A DNA stretch of 64,000 nt from Symbiodinium sp. CCMP2592 (Eukaryota; Sar; Dinophyceae; Suessiales; Symbiodiniaceae): the NCBI GenBank assembly GCA_905221615.1, contig CAJNDT010000491.1:620001-684000 (forward strand), read 5' to 3'. This document shows, piece after piece, positions 1-9,661 of this stretch. The translations under genes and the position numbers were made by a program. Under the pieces are notes generated by a model. That model saw only the letters and a list, made by a program, of their open reading frames with translations. It was not told the origin of the DNA and did no database searches. Each line of letters opens with the position of its first letter. Position 1 is the stretch's first letter.

Positions 1-1095
1 GTTGATGTTACGAACCACAACTTCGTCCACAATGTCCCATCTGGAATTGATGAAACGTGCACCTTTGGTTGGGATCAGATCAAGAATTCCACATCTGATC
101 GGCCTTCCGCCTCCAATGGATTCATAGCCTTGGTTTGCCCACTGCCGAGTATTCTCATCAAACTCGTAACTCGCACGATCTCCTCGTTGAGGTAGTCGGC
201 GGTCACGATGGTCTGACAACTGTTCAATGAGATCCACCACGCGCTGACTGTTTTCTGGTCCCATTTCCTGCAGTGGTATGCCACAAGCATCATGTAGACC
301 TCGACGGTTCTCCACGTCGGCACATAGGTTGTGAGGGTTCTCGTAGCGGATTAGGACAATGTCACTCCGAACGGCCTCACCTCCACGTCGTGGTCGGGCT
401 TTGGCCTTGGGTCGTCGGTCCGATGATGCTACGCTCACGTGGTCTGTGGAGTCAACGTCCATGCTTTCAGCTTGTTGTGCAGGTGGTCGACGAGGATAAC
501 GAAGAAGACTGTCCCTGATGATCTGAAGACCACGTTGGACCAAATCTCGTGTAGCAGCATTTTCAGTGCAATCGGACAAGTGGTGCTCATCACTGCCACA
601 GGCAACGCAGAAAGTGAAGTCGTTGATTCCCAACGTCGATTCACCTTGAGAAAGCACTTCCACATAGTCGCGAAGCTGTGCCGCAAGTCCTTCACGAATC
701 CTTTGGCGTTGATCAGGTTCTTCGACACCCTGTTCTTCTTCAGGTTGTGCATCCAAGTCCATTTCTTGATTCGGCATTGGCGGTGCAACGGAAACTCCTG
801 CTTCGTCCGTGACGTGGTCAGCGGCCTGCGTTTCGTTGGTCCGGCCAATCTCCACAGGGTAGACGTCGCCGTCAACGATGACCGTGAAGTCGATCACGAG
901 GTCTGCAGACATGCCTGTCACGATCTCGGCGATCGTTTCATTCTTCTTGGGCGGTGTCCTCTTGCGCGGGGAGTCGACCGTGATAAGCTCGATGGCCTCA
1001 GCCGATGCATAGCGGAAGAACGATCTTTCGATGCCCCTCACGCATGCGTTTGCCCCTTCAAGTCCACCCCCAATTCGGAAAATGCGCTGGATACC
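1..1095 (-). CDS. Partial ORF with CCHC zinc knuckle, open at the window edge
   Basis: I read an uninterrupted minus-strand frame of 365 codons from 1095 to the left edge. It has no start in the window, so it is probably the continuation, after a frameshift, of the ORF at 1058-2770. The two frames overlap for about 38 bp that include a run of five G, a likely indel site. The clearest motif is a retroviral-type zinc knuckle, C-x2-C-x4-H-x4-C, at 568-609. Before it comes an acidic and Gln-rich linker, after it an Arg/Lys-rich stretch. Such knuckles bind single-stranded nucleic acid in Gag-like proteins, so a nucleic-acid-binding role is inferred. I recognise no other domain. The protein may belong to the copia element just upstream or be a separate gene. 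Confidence 0.55.
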
Positions 1096-2770
1096 TCATT
1101 GCAATCGTAAGAATGCCAAGCGCCAGCTCCAAGGTGTCTCCCAACAGCTCTTCTTTCGGCGAAACGGAGCCTCGGTAGCATTCTCGGCTTTCATCTGGAG
1201 TCAAAAGCATCCTCATGAAACCAGCATATGCACAGTTACCAGTGTCATAGTAGCAGATGTAGCAAGTCCTCCCTTCAGCATCATATCCTCTGTCCCATGA
1301 CAACTGCTTGGCCTTTCCCCATGCGGCGTACTCGATGGCCTGGCTGGCTGTAATGCGGAGACCACCGTAGTGAGAAATCGTTTTGCCAACATCTTCATAA
1401 GCCATTTCCGCGCATTTCTTGATGAACTCCTTGATATCCACACGAGGGTCCACAAACTGCAGACTCAAGTCATAGATATGCTTGGCGCAGGCCAGAGTGT
1501 ACTTCTGGGACTGGACTAGGTCGGGAAACGAGGAGACACCATGTTGCATCTTCACAGCTGCGGTATGCGCACATCCAATGCAATGTCCAGGGTACCCATT
1601 TCCTGTTGGCAAGAAGAAGGCCTGTGCGTAGCACTCGACCGACTTCATCACGTCACATCCAGGGCAATAGAACGTTCTCCCCCTGACATAGCCAGAGTTG
1701 CTTGTGGAGTAGGTGTCGATTCTGAACCAGTAGTGCCTGTTGTCGTAGTAGGCTTCCGGGACAGTCATGGCGATGTCGAAGTCTTGCCAGGTAACTGAAG
1801 TCGACTCGGCGACTGTGTCACCTTGGGCTCCAGACCAGATCTGTTGCTTCTGTTCTCCCGTAAACCATGTCTGGGAAATCTTCGTGGACGTGGTGACTTC
1901 ACTCTTGTCCTCCCAGATCTCCACCAACGACGGGTGAGCGACAGTATCGACTTGGACGCTTTCGTCCCACTGACGTATCCTCGAGCTCTCAACAAAGCAC
2001 GCCGACACCATTTTCTCGCTGAACATCTGCTTCTCATAGATAGCATAGGCCAACTTGTACCGGACACGAGATTCTGGGGCAGGCAGCTTCTCGGCTGATA
2101 GCATATGCATGCCTGTCGCCGATTGTTTCATCTGACTGTAGATTCTCGACCAGAACGACGATCCATGAATCACCACACACCCACGAGCCCGCAGCTCCAA
2201 TTCGATGTATAGTCCCAATGCATGAAAGCCGTTGTACAAGGAGGCTTTGTGGAAAAGATAGTTGCTACCAGCTCCAACGAATCGCAAATCGTGGTTGACA
2301 TTGACAATCGGAGGCCGCGTGGTACGTTTCCCCGCAGCGATGATGGGGTCGACGTACACCTCTTTGAGCTGTCGTTGCAACCTTTCGCGGATCGATGCTC
2401 CATCTCCGACGTCGCTCAATGGGAAAGAAATGTTCTCAATGAGGATGGCCTGGAGCGAGAGATGGTAGTGCATGGTGACGGTTGCGATCTGCTCCTCCGA
2501 CATACCGTTCAACGTCTCGTTCACGGAATCCAGAGCACATTTGGTCGTCTGGAAATTGTAGTTGGCACCACCGGACAACGATGGGGACACGATGTAGATC
2601 TCCCCCCATCCATGCATGCCGAGGCTTTCGCGAAGCGTCTGGGTTGTCCCTTTCGTCTTGGCCAAGATGTCGAAGTCCTGAACAAGGATCGTAGGCTGGG
2701 ACCGCATCGTCACGGCATCAGGTTTGCCACACATACCCAAACTGTTGCGGAATCCGTTCAGCGTGTTCAT
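1058..2770 (-). CDS. Uncharacterised 570-residue ORF, Cys-rich C-terminal half
   Basis: Long minus-strand frame whose ATG overlaps the stop of the preceding ORF by four bases (2767-2770). I do not recognise the family. The N-terminal half is a mixed alpha/beta-like sequence without a clear motif. The C-terminal half has paired cysteines (CPGC near residue 366, CIGC near 394, CYIC near 518), which could bind metal. The frame ends at TGA (1058-1060), while a +1-shifted frame continues with a zinc knuckle, so the present C-terminus is probably artificial. The ATGA overlap and similar shifts in this block suggest one long gene broken by single-base indels. Programmed frameshifting is possible but not shown. 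Confidence 0.5.
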   Translation of the reverse strand: MNTLNGFRNSLGMCGKPDAVTMRSQPTILVQDFDILAKTKGTTQTLRESLGMHGWGEIYIVSPSLSGGANYNFQTTKCALDSVNETLNGMSEEQIATVTMHYHLSLQAILIENISFPLSDVGDGASIRERLQRQLKEVYVDPIIAAGKRTTRPPIVNVNHDLRFVGAGSNYLFHKASLYNGFHALGLYIELELRARGCVVIHGSSFWSRIYSQMKQSATGMHMLSAEKLPAPESRVRYKLAYAIYEKQMFSEKMVSACFVESSRIRQWDESVQVDTVAHPSLVEIWEDKSEVTTSTKISQTWFTGEQKQQIWSGAQGDTVAESTSVTWQDFDIAMTVPEAYYDNRHYWFRIDTYSTSNSGYVRGRTFYCPGCDVMKSVECYAQAFFLPTGNGYPGHCIGCAHTAAVKMQHGVSSFPDLVQSQKYTLACAKHIYDLSLQFVDPRVDIKEFIKKCAEMAYEDVGKTISHYGGLRITASQAIEYAAWGKAKQLSWDRGYDAEGRTCYICYYDTGNCAYAGFMRMLLTPDESRECYRGSVSPKEELLGDTLELALGILTIAMRYPAHFPNWGWT

Positions 2771-4365
2771 GGTCGAGTCAAGATCTTTGCCTCGTCTTTG
2801 ATATCTTCATTGACGACGAGATCACGGTCCTGCTCGATCATCACTGCCGACGTCAGCATTGGAGGAGAAGGGAGGTGTACACACGGCACCAACGCCAAAG
2901 CATGATATAGCCGCGAATACATACGAAGCCACGATTTCGTACTCAGCTTCACGTAGACTTTCATGTTGAGACCTTTGTCATCGCTTTGGGAAACGGAACG
3001 AACCCTTGCCAAGTAGGTCACCAACCTTCTGACGTAATGCTGAATAGCTGTGGCCCCCACGTCGTGGCTGGCCACGAACTTCGGCGTCTCGTCGATGGTA
3101 GGCGGGTACTCATCATTGTCACGAACTGCTGTCAGCAACGCTGAGCGACAAGGCTTGTCGTTGATGTTGACATAATGATACCAGCTTTCCTGAGCGCCAG
3201 CGGGGATCGGAGCTTCCTCCCAATCCGGCTGATTAGGTTCTTCCTCGGGTTGCGGTGGCGGTTGTGGAGGAGGTGCTGCAGAAGATGAAGACGCTGATGC
3301 CGTCGCCTCGTCAGTTCTTGCCCTCTTCGGTCCATGACTCGGAGTCGGAGTAGCACGAGGTTCAGCAGCAGATTCCCTTGCTTGTTCCGGTGTCCTCCCG
3401 TGGTCGGGATGTACGATTCCTTCCGGCTCGAGATGGCTTGCCGTAGGCATCGCAACTCTCCCCGTGTCGTATACCCAAGTTGGATGCCGTTGAAGCTTGG
3501 GAGGAAATAGTCCATCATCTTGCATCAGCGGAGTCGGCTTAGCCGTCATCTGTTGAAACTCAGCTTCCCATATGGACAAGGCCTCGCGTTTCGCGGCGCA
3601 GTCAGCCACATAGCCAGATTCAACGCCGCATTGATTCCAGGCGTAGCCTCGGAAAATCTCTGGCAGCTGGAAACCATTCTGACCTTGGCTTGCACAAACG
3701 GCTTCCACATGGTGCTTGAGAAATTCATAGGTGGTGTAGTCGTAGCCTTCAAGTACATCGGCGGACCAGCGATAAAGTGGTTGGCCAGTCTGGTGATCTA
3801 CCCACGAAGTGTAGGAATGAAGCACATATAGGCAGATGCTGAGTGCCTGGAATGAATTGATCGCAAAGGCGAGCGGATGTTCCATACCTTGCGGCATCGT
3901 GCGCATCATCATGGCCAGCTGATGTGTGCTGATTGGCGAACAACCGTTGTTGCCTGCCACGCATTCCTGGTTGTAGGTCCGAAGTCCATATCCAGTTTGC
4001 TTTGCGAACGTGTACATCAACTTGCACACCCTTCGTAACGTGCCTTCTCCCAACAAGTCGGATTGATCCGGTGCCCTGCCTGCAGCCGGCAACTTGTGGT
4101 AGTAGTCTTGGTTCACCGTATAACATTGCTGCGATCTCGTGTCACTCACGGCAGGGTAGGGTACCTCCACAGAGTTGATGAGGACAGCCAAGTTATAATA
4201 CACCTCCGCGTTGACAATGTCCTTAGTTGCGGTGTTCAGGTCGAAGCGCACTTGCTGTTTCTCCGCTTCCAGTTCCACTACCGCAGACTTGGCGTCGTCA
4301 CGGACCACCTCTTCATCTACCATGAATCGTGTGATGTATTTGTACTTGCCCTCATGGTCGCACAC
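2767..4365 (-). CDS. Uncharacterised 532-residue ORF with Pro/Ser-rich linker
   Basis: Minus-strand frame of 532 residues overlapping the upstream ORF (4317-4365) and the downstream one (2767-2770). The first 270 residues look globular. A low-complexity linker with serine, alanine, proline and glutamine runs follows (about residues 300-400), then a second globular part. I cannot name either domain. The length, lack of internal stops and sensible composition favour real coding sequence. Position and strand suggest a cargo gene downstream of the copia pol at 4.9-9.65 kb. The two overlaps correspond to -1 shifts, so this may be the middle of a single broken polyprotein. Confidence 0.5.
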   Translation of the reverse strand: MCDHEGKYKYITRFMVDEEVVRDDAKSAVVELEAEKQQVRFDLNTATKDIVNAEVYYNLAVLINSVEVPYPAVSDTRSQQCYTVNQDYYHKLPAAGRAPDQSDLLGEGTLRRVCKLMYTFAKQTGYGLRTYNQECVAGNNGCSPISTHQLAMMMRTMPQGMEHPLAFAINSFQALSICLYVLHSYTSWVDHQTGQPLYRWSADVLEGYDYTTYEFLKHHVEAVCASQGQNGFQLPEIFRGYAWNQCGVESGYVADCAAKREALSIWEAEFQQMTAKPTPLMQDDGLFPPKLQRHPTWVYDTGRVAMPTASHLEPEGIVHPDHGRTPEQARESAAEPRATPTPSHGPKRARTDEATASASSSSAAPPPQPPPQPEEEPNQPDWEEAPIPAGAQESWYHYVNINDKPCRSALLTAVRDNDEYPPTIDETPKFVASHDVGATAIQHYVRRLVTYLARVRSVSQSDDKGLNMKVYVKLSTKSWLRMYSRLYHALALVPCVHLPSPPMLTSAVMIEQDRDLVVNEDIKDEAKILTRP

Positions 4366-4772
4366 AATGTGCTTGAGGCTCCCACCAAACCTGATAATTG
4401 TGGAAATGACTTCACTGTGACTTCACCATACGGCTTGTTCATATACTCCTCCGGTGCAGCATGTAGGCAAGCTTTGAGGATCTCGCGAACCCGAATGGAT
4501 AAGTCTCCACCTGGTGACAGATTTGCACACATGAACAGCAACACCAACGGCGGTGCCCTGAAAGCTGCCCATGAACGAATGAGATCATTGTCGACCACCC
4601 TATCCCTGACGATCTTGGCTGGGAACGGAACATTCTGCGACGAATCTTCAGAGTACATCTTCAGAAACTTGTCGAACTTGAGGAACGTCCGCATGATCCC
4701 ACCCTGAGGGAAAACTTCTTCGTGGACCACTCCTTCGAATGACAGTTCGTAGGCATTGTAGCTTTCGACCAT
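4317..4772 (-). CDS. Uncharacterised N-terminal ORF (151 residues)
   Basis: First ORF of the unknown block. Its ATG at 4772 has a favourable context (GCC before the ATG, G after it), and 115 bp separate it from the end of the copia-linked ORF at 4888. The sequence is globular with no recognised motif. Its last 16 codons overlap the next ORF in a different frame, and the two probably form one protein interrupted by a -1 shift. It contains VFPQGG near residue 21, resembling the peptide encoded by the hairpins of the 21-47 kb element, but the stem here is poor, so I do not count it as a copy. Confidence 0.45.
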   Translation of the reverse strand: MVESYNAYELSFEGVVHEEVFPQGGIMRTFLKFDKFLKMYSEDSSQNVPFPAKIVRDRVVDNDLIRSWAAFRAPPLVLLFMCANLSPGGDLSIRVREILKACLHAAPEEYMNKPYGEVTVKSFPQLSGLVGASSTLCATMRASTNTSHDSW

Positions 4773-4887
4773 GGCTCAGAAGGGAAACAGTACAACCTCC
4801 GTAGGAGGGAAGTACCTACCCTTATGCGACTTCACGGTTCCAGGCCCTCTGTAAGAGACGCCCTTCCCCGATCCGTCGGGTCAGACC

Positions 4888-5835
4888 TTAGCTGTTCCTT
4901 GGTCGGGGCTGAGTATTAGCCCCTTCATCAGCACCTAGATACTGACGTTGCCATGCATTGTCCTCAGATTGACCTGCAACGTGACTGGACCTAGCATGAG
5001 CTCGAACAAGGCTGCGAACATGCTTCGCAGTTGACCGCCATGTGACATCAATGCATTGCCGCAAACTGCTCTTCACTCTCTGGTTAGCATGCTCAGTCAT
5101 GTCAACTTCCAAACGTTCCGCACCAGGCATGTTAGAGAAAACAAGCCTGCGTCCAAACCCTTCGCCAGTAGCACCAACATGATCACCGCCCTTAACCTTC
5201 CTCACCTTGCCACTTGAAACAAGCACATGCAATTCAGGCCAACACCAACATGAACATGAAGACGGCATGTCAAGCGAAAAATAGACATCGGAAAATTCCG
5301 CACACTTCCTCAGCAGGCGTTTGAGAGATTTCAAGACACTCCTGAAAACTTTGTACTTCCCACCGGAACGTTTCTCACCCCCCGCGCAAGTCCCTTCACT
5401 ACTTCCAGGACCGACGCCTGATCGCAAAAGCGATGCCACGAATAGCACAGGCGTGCGCAGGTCATTCCGGCACAACTTCTTCATTGTATCGACAAGGTTA
5501 TCCTCATCGGCTTTGGAACCTATCAACTCCTTGCACAAGATGCGAGCGCAACCTTTCTTGGTCTCGAGCCCGGCGTAGCCGATGCCCGGACCGCAAAGGT
5601 CAACAATCATGCGATCGGGTTTCCGTTCTTCGGCCCTCGACGGCATGGCGACCAGTCTCCCGTCACCCGATGCCTGAAACTTCAAGGCTTTGAGCAACCT
5701 CCTGGAGACCTGACTGGTCAACTCACACTTGTCTGATCGGTCCCTGGCATCCGCATCACTCATGTGGTTATGCTTTGCGGTACACATGTCGGACGACTTA
5801 GGCTGCAACGCGACGTTTGCGGCAAGAACTCCCAT
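4888..5835 (-). CDS. Copia-linked C-terminal ORF, unknown function
   Basis: A 315-residue frame overlapping the last 76 bp of the RT/RNase H-bearing frame at 5760. The shift is -1, so it is probably the continuation of the same polyprotein rather than a separate gene. The visible part is Lys/Arg-rich with no motif I can name. An alternation such as DLCGPGIGYAGLETKKG (about residues 78-94) suggests a globular fold. It ends just before the unknown ORF block at 4772. Family assignment would need profile searching. Confidence 0.45.
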   Translation of the reverse strand: MGVLAANVALQPKSSDMCTAKHNHMSDADARDRSDKCELTSQVSRRLLKALKFQASGDGRLVAMPSRAEERKPDRMIVDLCGPGIGYAGLETKKGCARILCKELIGSKADEDNLVDTMKKLCRNDLRTPVLFVASLLRSGVGPGSSEGTCAGGEKRSGGKYKVFRSVLKSLKRLLRKCAEFSDVYFSLDMPSSCSCWCWPELHVLVSSGKVRKVKGGDHVGATGEGFGRRLVFSNMPGAERLEVDMTEHANQRVKSSLRQCIDVTWRSTAKHVRSLVRAHARSSHVAGQSEDNAWQRQYLGADEGANTQPRPRNS

Positions 5836-8657
5836 TCATCCTTGCAGTAGCCCAATTCCACCGCTTTCCCAGATGATTCCGAGTCACGGGAGACGTAACG
5901 TTGACCATGGGTGCATCCCTGAATCCTGACGCTCTTCCACTTGTCATCGTCACACAGGCCCTTATACTGCTTGGTTTCTTGAACAGGTACATGAGGAGGT
6001 ACTTCAATGATGACCTGAATTCCCCACAATGCCGCTCTGCGCGCAATTCTTTGGACGACCTCCCCCCATGGGTAGTCAGTCCGCAATTTGCCCTTTTCGG
6101 GATTGTTGGCAATCTTGCGACTTAGCCATGAATTCTTCCCCAGCACTCCTGCACCAATGAAGACCACTGAGTTGGGGTTGTCCTTTCTTGACTCCACCAC
6201 GTCGAAGATGTAGGAACACATGGCATCATCGGCTTCTCGTCCCATACTGAGAACATTCACCTGCAGTCCGGGGTCATAATGAGGATCAGGAGCATGTTGC
6301 ATAACACAGTCCTTGCCCGGGGCATACTCATTCCACCAGTTTTCCTCGTCGACTCCGATCAATGTCCACACCGTCACCGCCTTTGGCGCATCTTTGATGG
6401 TGATTCGGAATTTCCATCGACTGTAAGGATTCTCGTAAGTATGGACCAACTTCCCATCACGGTCGTAAAACTGGATTACCAAGCCTTCTTTGGGTTTGTT
6501 CACCGCGAATTCGACCACATGAGGCACAATTGCTCCTCCATATCCTTGATATTCCCTTTTCTTCTCAGCCATATCCTGCCACACGTCCTCATACACTATC
6601 GACCATTGATCATAGCCGAATTGCGCTGCTTGGCTTTTGGGCACGCCGTTGAAGCAAAGAAGTAATGTGAAGCCCTGGTACCCCCCATGGATGGCACGCG
6701 CCAGCGCGACAACCAACGCACGCCATTTGGTGGGCAGGGCGCGCACGTAGAACTGGCCCAGAGGCGGTTCCGGAGGAGGCAGAAACGGTGGCACGACGAC
6801 CTCCGAGCTAGCGGCCGGCCGCAATGTGCCCCGTACAGGATGGTACTGAAAGACGGCACGCTCGACGTAGCGGTCGAACTTACCCGGTTGATCAGGGATA
6901 GCAGCGCGATCCTCCATCTGATGCCACTGCCCTTCACGAAGAATCCAAGTCGAACGAAGGTAGCGACCCGGCGGCAACGCAGAAGGCGGTCCCCGCAGCA
7001 TGCGCGGAAACTTGACAACCATAATGGGATCCACACTGCCATGTTCCTGCAATCCTTCCTTGCTCGAAAGCCCAGCGCGATACAACACCTGTGGAAGTAT
7101 TGGCGTCTGCGTGTAAGGAAAAGAGGGAACCTCGCTCTTGAACGAGTAGTGTTGTTGACCCTTCTCATCCGTGCTTTGGGTATGAGTTGGGCGCATCAGA
7201 TCCATAATCTCTTGGGAACCAATGAGGGCAGGCGGGAAGATGTTGATGAGCTGACACGCGTGTGTCCAGGACACGGAATCCTTGAACGACTTAGTGTGTA
7301 TGTCCGCCGCCATCTTGGCAGTGACCTCGTAGGCAAGAGAGACGTAACCTTCCTGAAAGATGGAATGCATCCAGCCAATGCAGATGCCATGGGTACGCTC
7401 CAAGTGACGCATAGTCGGATTCTTGCCGGCGCGAACCACTCCGATCATGGTCTGATCATCGTCGTAGAAGACGAAGTCGGGGTTCTGCGCCCCAAGTTGC
7501 TGCCACAATGTGATTGCTGGCAGCCCAAGACGTGACATAGCAAAGTCGGCCGCGACAATCTCGGCCTCAGGTGTGGAGTGACTCAAGCACCCCTGCCTCT
7601 TGCTAAGTCCCGCCAAGGGAAATCTTGTATGTGGGCCCTGAATGTGCAAATGGGCACCGGAGGTAGATTTCAAGCTTTCTCCACAACCTGCATAGTCCGC
7701 ATCTGCAAACAGTCCGATGGAAGAGGCCTCCAAGGAGTCCCCGACCCATCCAATCATCATGTGATGTTTGGACTGGTGCACATAGGCCATGAGATGGTGA
7801 AGAAGAGCGTCCTCCTTCTTGGTCCACTTGGTGATCTTGCGTGCGAGATTGTTGATGCTTCGCAGTAGATCAAAACGACAAATACGTGCGGCATAGAGCA
7901 ACTTCATGAGTATGCTCGCGGCCTGCGGAGCAAGCGCGCCGCGATTTGCCTCATTGACTTGCTCTTCCTCTGGCGCCTTGGGAATAGGTGGAGGCGGAAT
8001 AAGCCGACCATCCTTGTCAACAGGCATGGTGTGTCCACACCACGTGCATCGATGACATTTGCCCGAGTTTGCAGGAGCACGAGCCGGGTGATTCTTAGTC
8101 TCCTCAGCAGGACTCGGCGATGGTACCGTCTTGAATTTTGTTGGATCGAACATGGTCACGTCACAGTACTTCTTGACTGTCATGTCCAGGTAGGTCTCCA
8201 TGTCGTAGGTAACAGTTTGCACCTTCGTCTTGTCATGCAATGTTGCCTCGCCTTTGGAGATGCGACAACCGAGATACAAGCCCAATGGTGTTTCCTCCTC
8301 CAAGCGGAGTTCCTGACGCAGCATATCCCAACCCTTGGGCAGATTCTCCTTGGGACCTGCCATCTTGAGATCATCCACGTAGATGACAAGCAGGAGCTTC
8401 ATTTTCGGGTGGAAGTACAAGGATGGCCATTCGTCACCAATTGGTTTGAATCCTACTTTCTGCACCGCAATATGGCAATGTTGTTCCCACATAGTTCCCG
8501 CATCAGGATGTCCATACAGAGCTTTGACCAAACGCCATACAGGTCTGCGGTATTTGTGCCGATTTGCAGAGGGATGCCAAGCTTCATCGGGCAGTTCGAC
8601 CCAGCACGGTGTGCCAGATAACTTCGCCTGAATGTACGCTTGAATAGCATCAGCCAG
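5760..8657 (-). CDS. Copia pol, C-terminal part: RT palm, RNase H, long extension
   Basis: Continues the frame at 8658-9644 after a single in-frame TAG. From the TAG onward it reads through the RT motifs of Ty1/copia elements: LADAIQAYIQAKL, WVELPDEAW, VKALYGHPDAG, then the catalytic IYVDD box near 8,385. RNase H follows with DADYAG (about 7,700), TPEAEIVAADF (7,585), YDDDQTM (7,460) and ADIHTK (7,310), which supply the expected acidic residues. About 480 further residues follow RNase H, far longer than a normal copia C-terminus. They include an alpha/beta-looking stretch (VVFIGAGVLGKNSWLSRKI near 6,150) of unknown function. The frame runs into a -1 shift at 5760-5835. Confidence 0.8.
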   Translation of the reverse strand: MADAIQAYIQAKLSGTPCWVELPDEAWHPSANRHKYRRPVWRLVKALYGHPDAGTMWEQHCHIAVQKVGFKPIGDEWPSLYFHPKMKLLLVIYVDDLKMAGPKENLPKGWDMLRQELRLEEETPLGLYLGCRISKGEATLHDKTKVQTVTYDMETYLDMTVKKYCDVTMFDPTKFKTVPSPSPAEETKNHPARAPANSGKCHRCTWCGHTMPVDKDGRLIPPPPIPKAPEEEQVNEANRGALAPQAASILMKLLYAARICRFDLLRSINNLARKITKWTKKEDALLHHLMAYVHQSKHHMMIGWVGDSLEASSIGLFADADYAGCGESLKSTSGAHLHIQGPHTRFPLAGLSKRQGCLSHSTPEAEIVAADFAMSRLGLPAITLWQQLGAQNPDFVFYDDDQTMIGVVRAGKNPTMRHLERTHGICIGWMHSIFQEGYVSLAYEVTAKMAADIHTKSFKDSVSWTHACQLINIFPPALIGSQEIMDLMRPTHTQSTDEKGQQHYSFKSEVPSFPYTQTPILPQVLYRAGLSSKEGLQEHGSVDPIMVVKFPRMLRGPPSALPPGRYLRSTWILREGQWHQMEDRAAIPDQPGKFDRYVERAVFQYHPVRGTLRPAASSEVVVPPFLPPPEPPLGQFYVRALPTKWRALVVALARAIHGGYQGFTLLLCFNGVPKSQAAQFGYDQWSIVYEDVWQDMAEKKREYQGYGGAIVPHVVEFAVNKPKEGLVIQFYDRDGKLVHTYENPYSRWKFRITIKDAPKAVTVWTLIGVDEENWWNEYAPGKDCVMQHAPDPHYDPGLQVNVLSMGREADDAMCSYIFDVVESRKDNPNSVVFIGAGVLGKNSWLSRKIANNPEKGKLRTDYPWGEVVQRIARRAALWGIQVIIEVPPHVPVQETKQYKGLCDDDKWKSVRIQGCTHGQRYVSRDSESSGKAVELGYCKDEWEFLPQTSRCSLSRPTCVPQSITT

Positions 8658-9644
8658 CTAGTAATCCGCCCAACGGGAGGCATCAAACGTTGCCGGGGAA
8701 TTCCCCAAATCCTGAAACAATGCGGCTTCCATGTTCTGGTCCTTGACCTGATCACCGAGTAGTACACCTCGTCCTTTGAACTTCCTGGCAGGATCGTCCT
8801 CTTTGAGCTGGTAGTTCTTCTCATAGATGAGCCCATGTACGCGCGCCATGTGCACTTTCTCACCCTTCTTCTTTGCCTTTGCCACTACTTCATCGTACTC
8901 ACGCGTAGTGGAGAAGTCGAACACTTCTTGATCCCACAACCCCTTCCATTCTTTCATGAAGGCTTCCATGGCTTTGGGATTGTTGAGCATCTCCTTGCAC
9001 GTTACGGGTCGTGTGACCATGGCGTTGAAGCACGGCTCTGTTGCAGAGTTCTTTTCCCGATGTACGTTTCCGTTGGAAGTCGTACATGGCATTGAAGGAA
9101 TCCAGTTCGCACCCATGACCATGCGTGCCGGAACGGCTGGTACGACATCCGCCAAGAACTGTTCCTGCGCGTACTGATCCACATACGATTGTGCCCAGGA
9201 CCAACCATCGTCTTCATCCAAGGACACATTGAGATGCAAATCTATTTCCTCACAAGGAACGATCTTAGGGAAGATCATGTCGTCCATCATCTTGGTGACG
9301 GTCTTCTTTCCTATCGCGGCTTTCTTCCGGTCCTTCTTAGCAACCCGAGCTTTGTCTCGTTTGTCCTTCTTGTAGGCTGCCTTCTTCTCCGATTCGCTCA
9401 GTTTCTTCCAAGCCTCAGGAGAATAAGAGTGGATCGGCCGTCGAGTAGGAAGAGTACGTCTTCCGTCACTTCTGATCTTGTATGGTGTCCCCCTCTTGTC
9501 AATCTTGCAAGCTTCACCGTCGTCGGTGAGGTACACGATACCATCCCCTTTCTTCCCTGCGCTCCAATGCTCGATTTCTTTGGGAGCCAACTTCCTCTCC
9601 TTCAAGATCTTGATGATCTCACCAGGTTCTTCGCTGTCTTCTGG
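8658..9644 (-). CDS. Copia pol, N-terminal RT segment ending at TAG
   Basis: Frame open from 9,644 down to a TAG at 8658-8660. The first 100 residues are basic (Lys-rich, repeated KDKR/AKKDRKK). The start of the copia RT domain follows: WDQEVFDF, then VHGLIYEKNYQL and FKGRGVLLGDQVKDQN, the fingers region that precedes the YVDD palm. The next codons after the TAG continue the same domain in the same frame, so this is a nonsense-interrupted or readthrough polyprotein. No integrase or gag lies upstream before the neighbouring element, so the copy is 5'-truncated or its 5' half was displaced. No ATG marks the start. Confidence 0.78.
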   Translation of the reverse strand, partial: PEDSEEPGEIIKILKERKLAPKEIEHWSAGKKGDGIVYLTDDGEACKIDKRGTPYKIRSDGRRTLPTRRPIHSYSPEAWKKLSESEKKAAYKKDKRDKARVAKKDRKKAAIGKKTVTKMMDDMIFPKIVPCEEIDLHLNVSLDEDDGWSWAQSYVDQYAQEQFLADVVPAVPARMVMGANWIPSMPCTTSNGNVHREKNSATEPCFNAMVTRPVTCKEMLNNPKAMEAFMKEWKGLWDQEVFDFSTTREYDEVVAKAKKKGEKVHMARVHGLIYEKNYQLKEDDPARKFKGRGVLLGDQVKDQNMEAALFQDLGNSPATFDASRWADY

Positions 9645-9661
9645 TTAAAGAACGGGCTTCA

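Larger units (their letters stand above)
4888..9650 (-). mobile_element. Ty1/copia-like retrotransposon fragment (element 1)
   Basis: Mobile element defined by the RT/RNase H polyprotein on the minus strand. Gag, protease, integrase and LTRs are not visible in the window. Its 5' boundary lies within 9,645-9,760, where the second copia element ends. The 3' boundary is uncertain: the unknown ORFs from 4772 to the left edge have the same orientation and may be part of it. If so the element exceeds 9.6 kb, recalling the cargo-bearing element at 21-47 kb. Confidence 0.7.

Noticed and set aside
439-1110. 223-codon plus-strand open frame
   Set aside because: Antisense shadow of the minus-strand frame that has the zinc knuckle and a continuous 365-codon reading.
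4700-4830. Hairpin-family copy near the 151-residue ORF start
   Set aside because: FPQG is encoded, but the stem does not pair over 6 bp, and CCTCC-TAC-GGAGG at 4,797 has a different loop.
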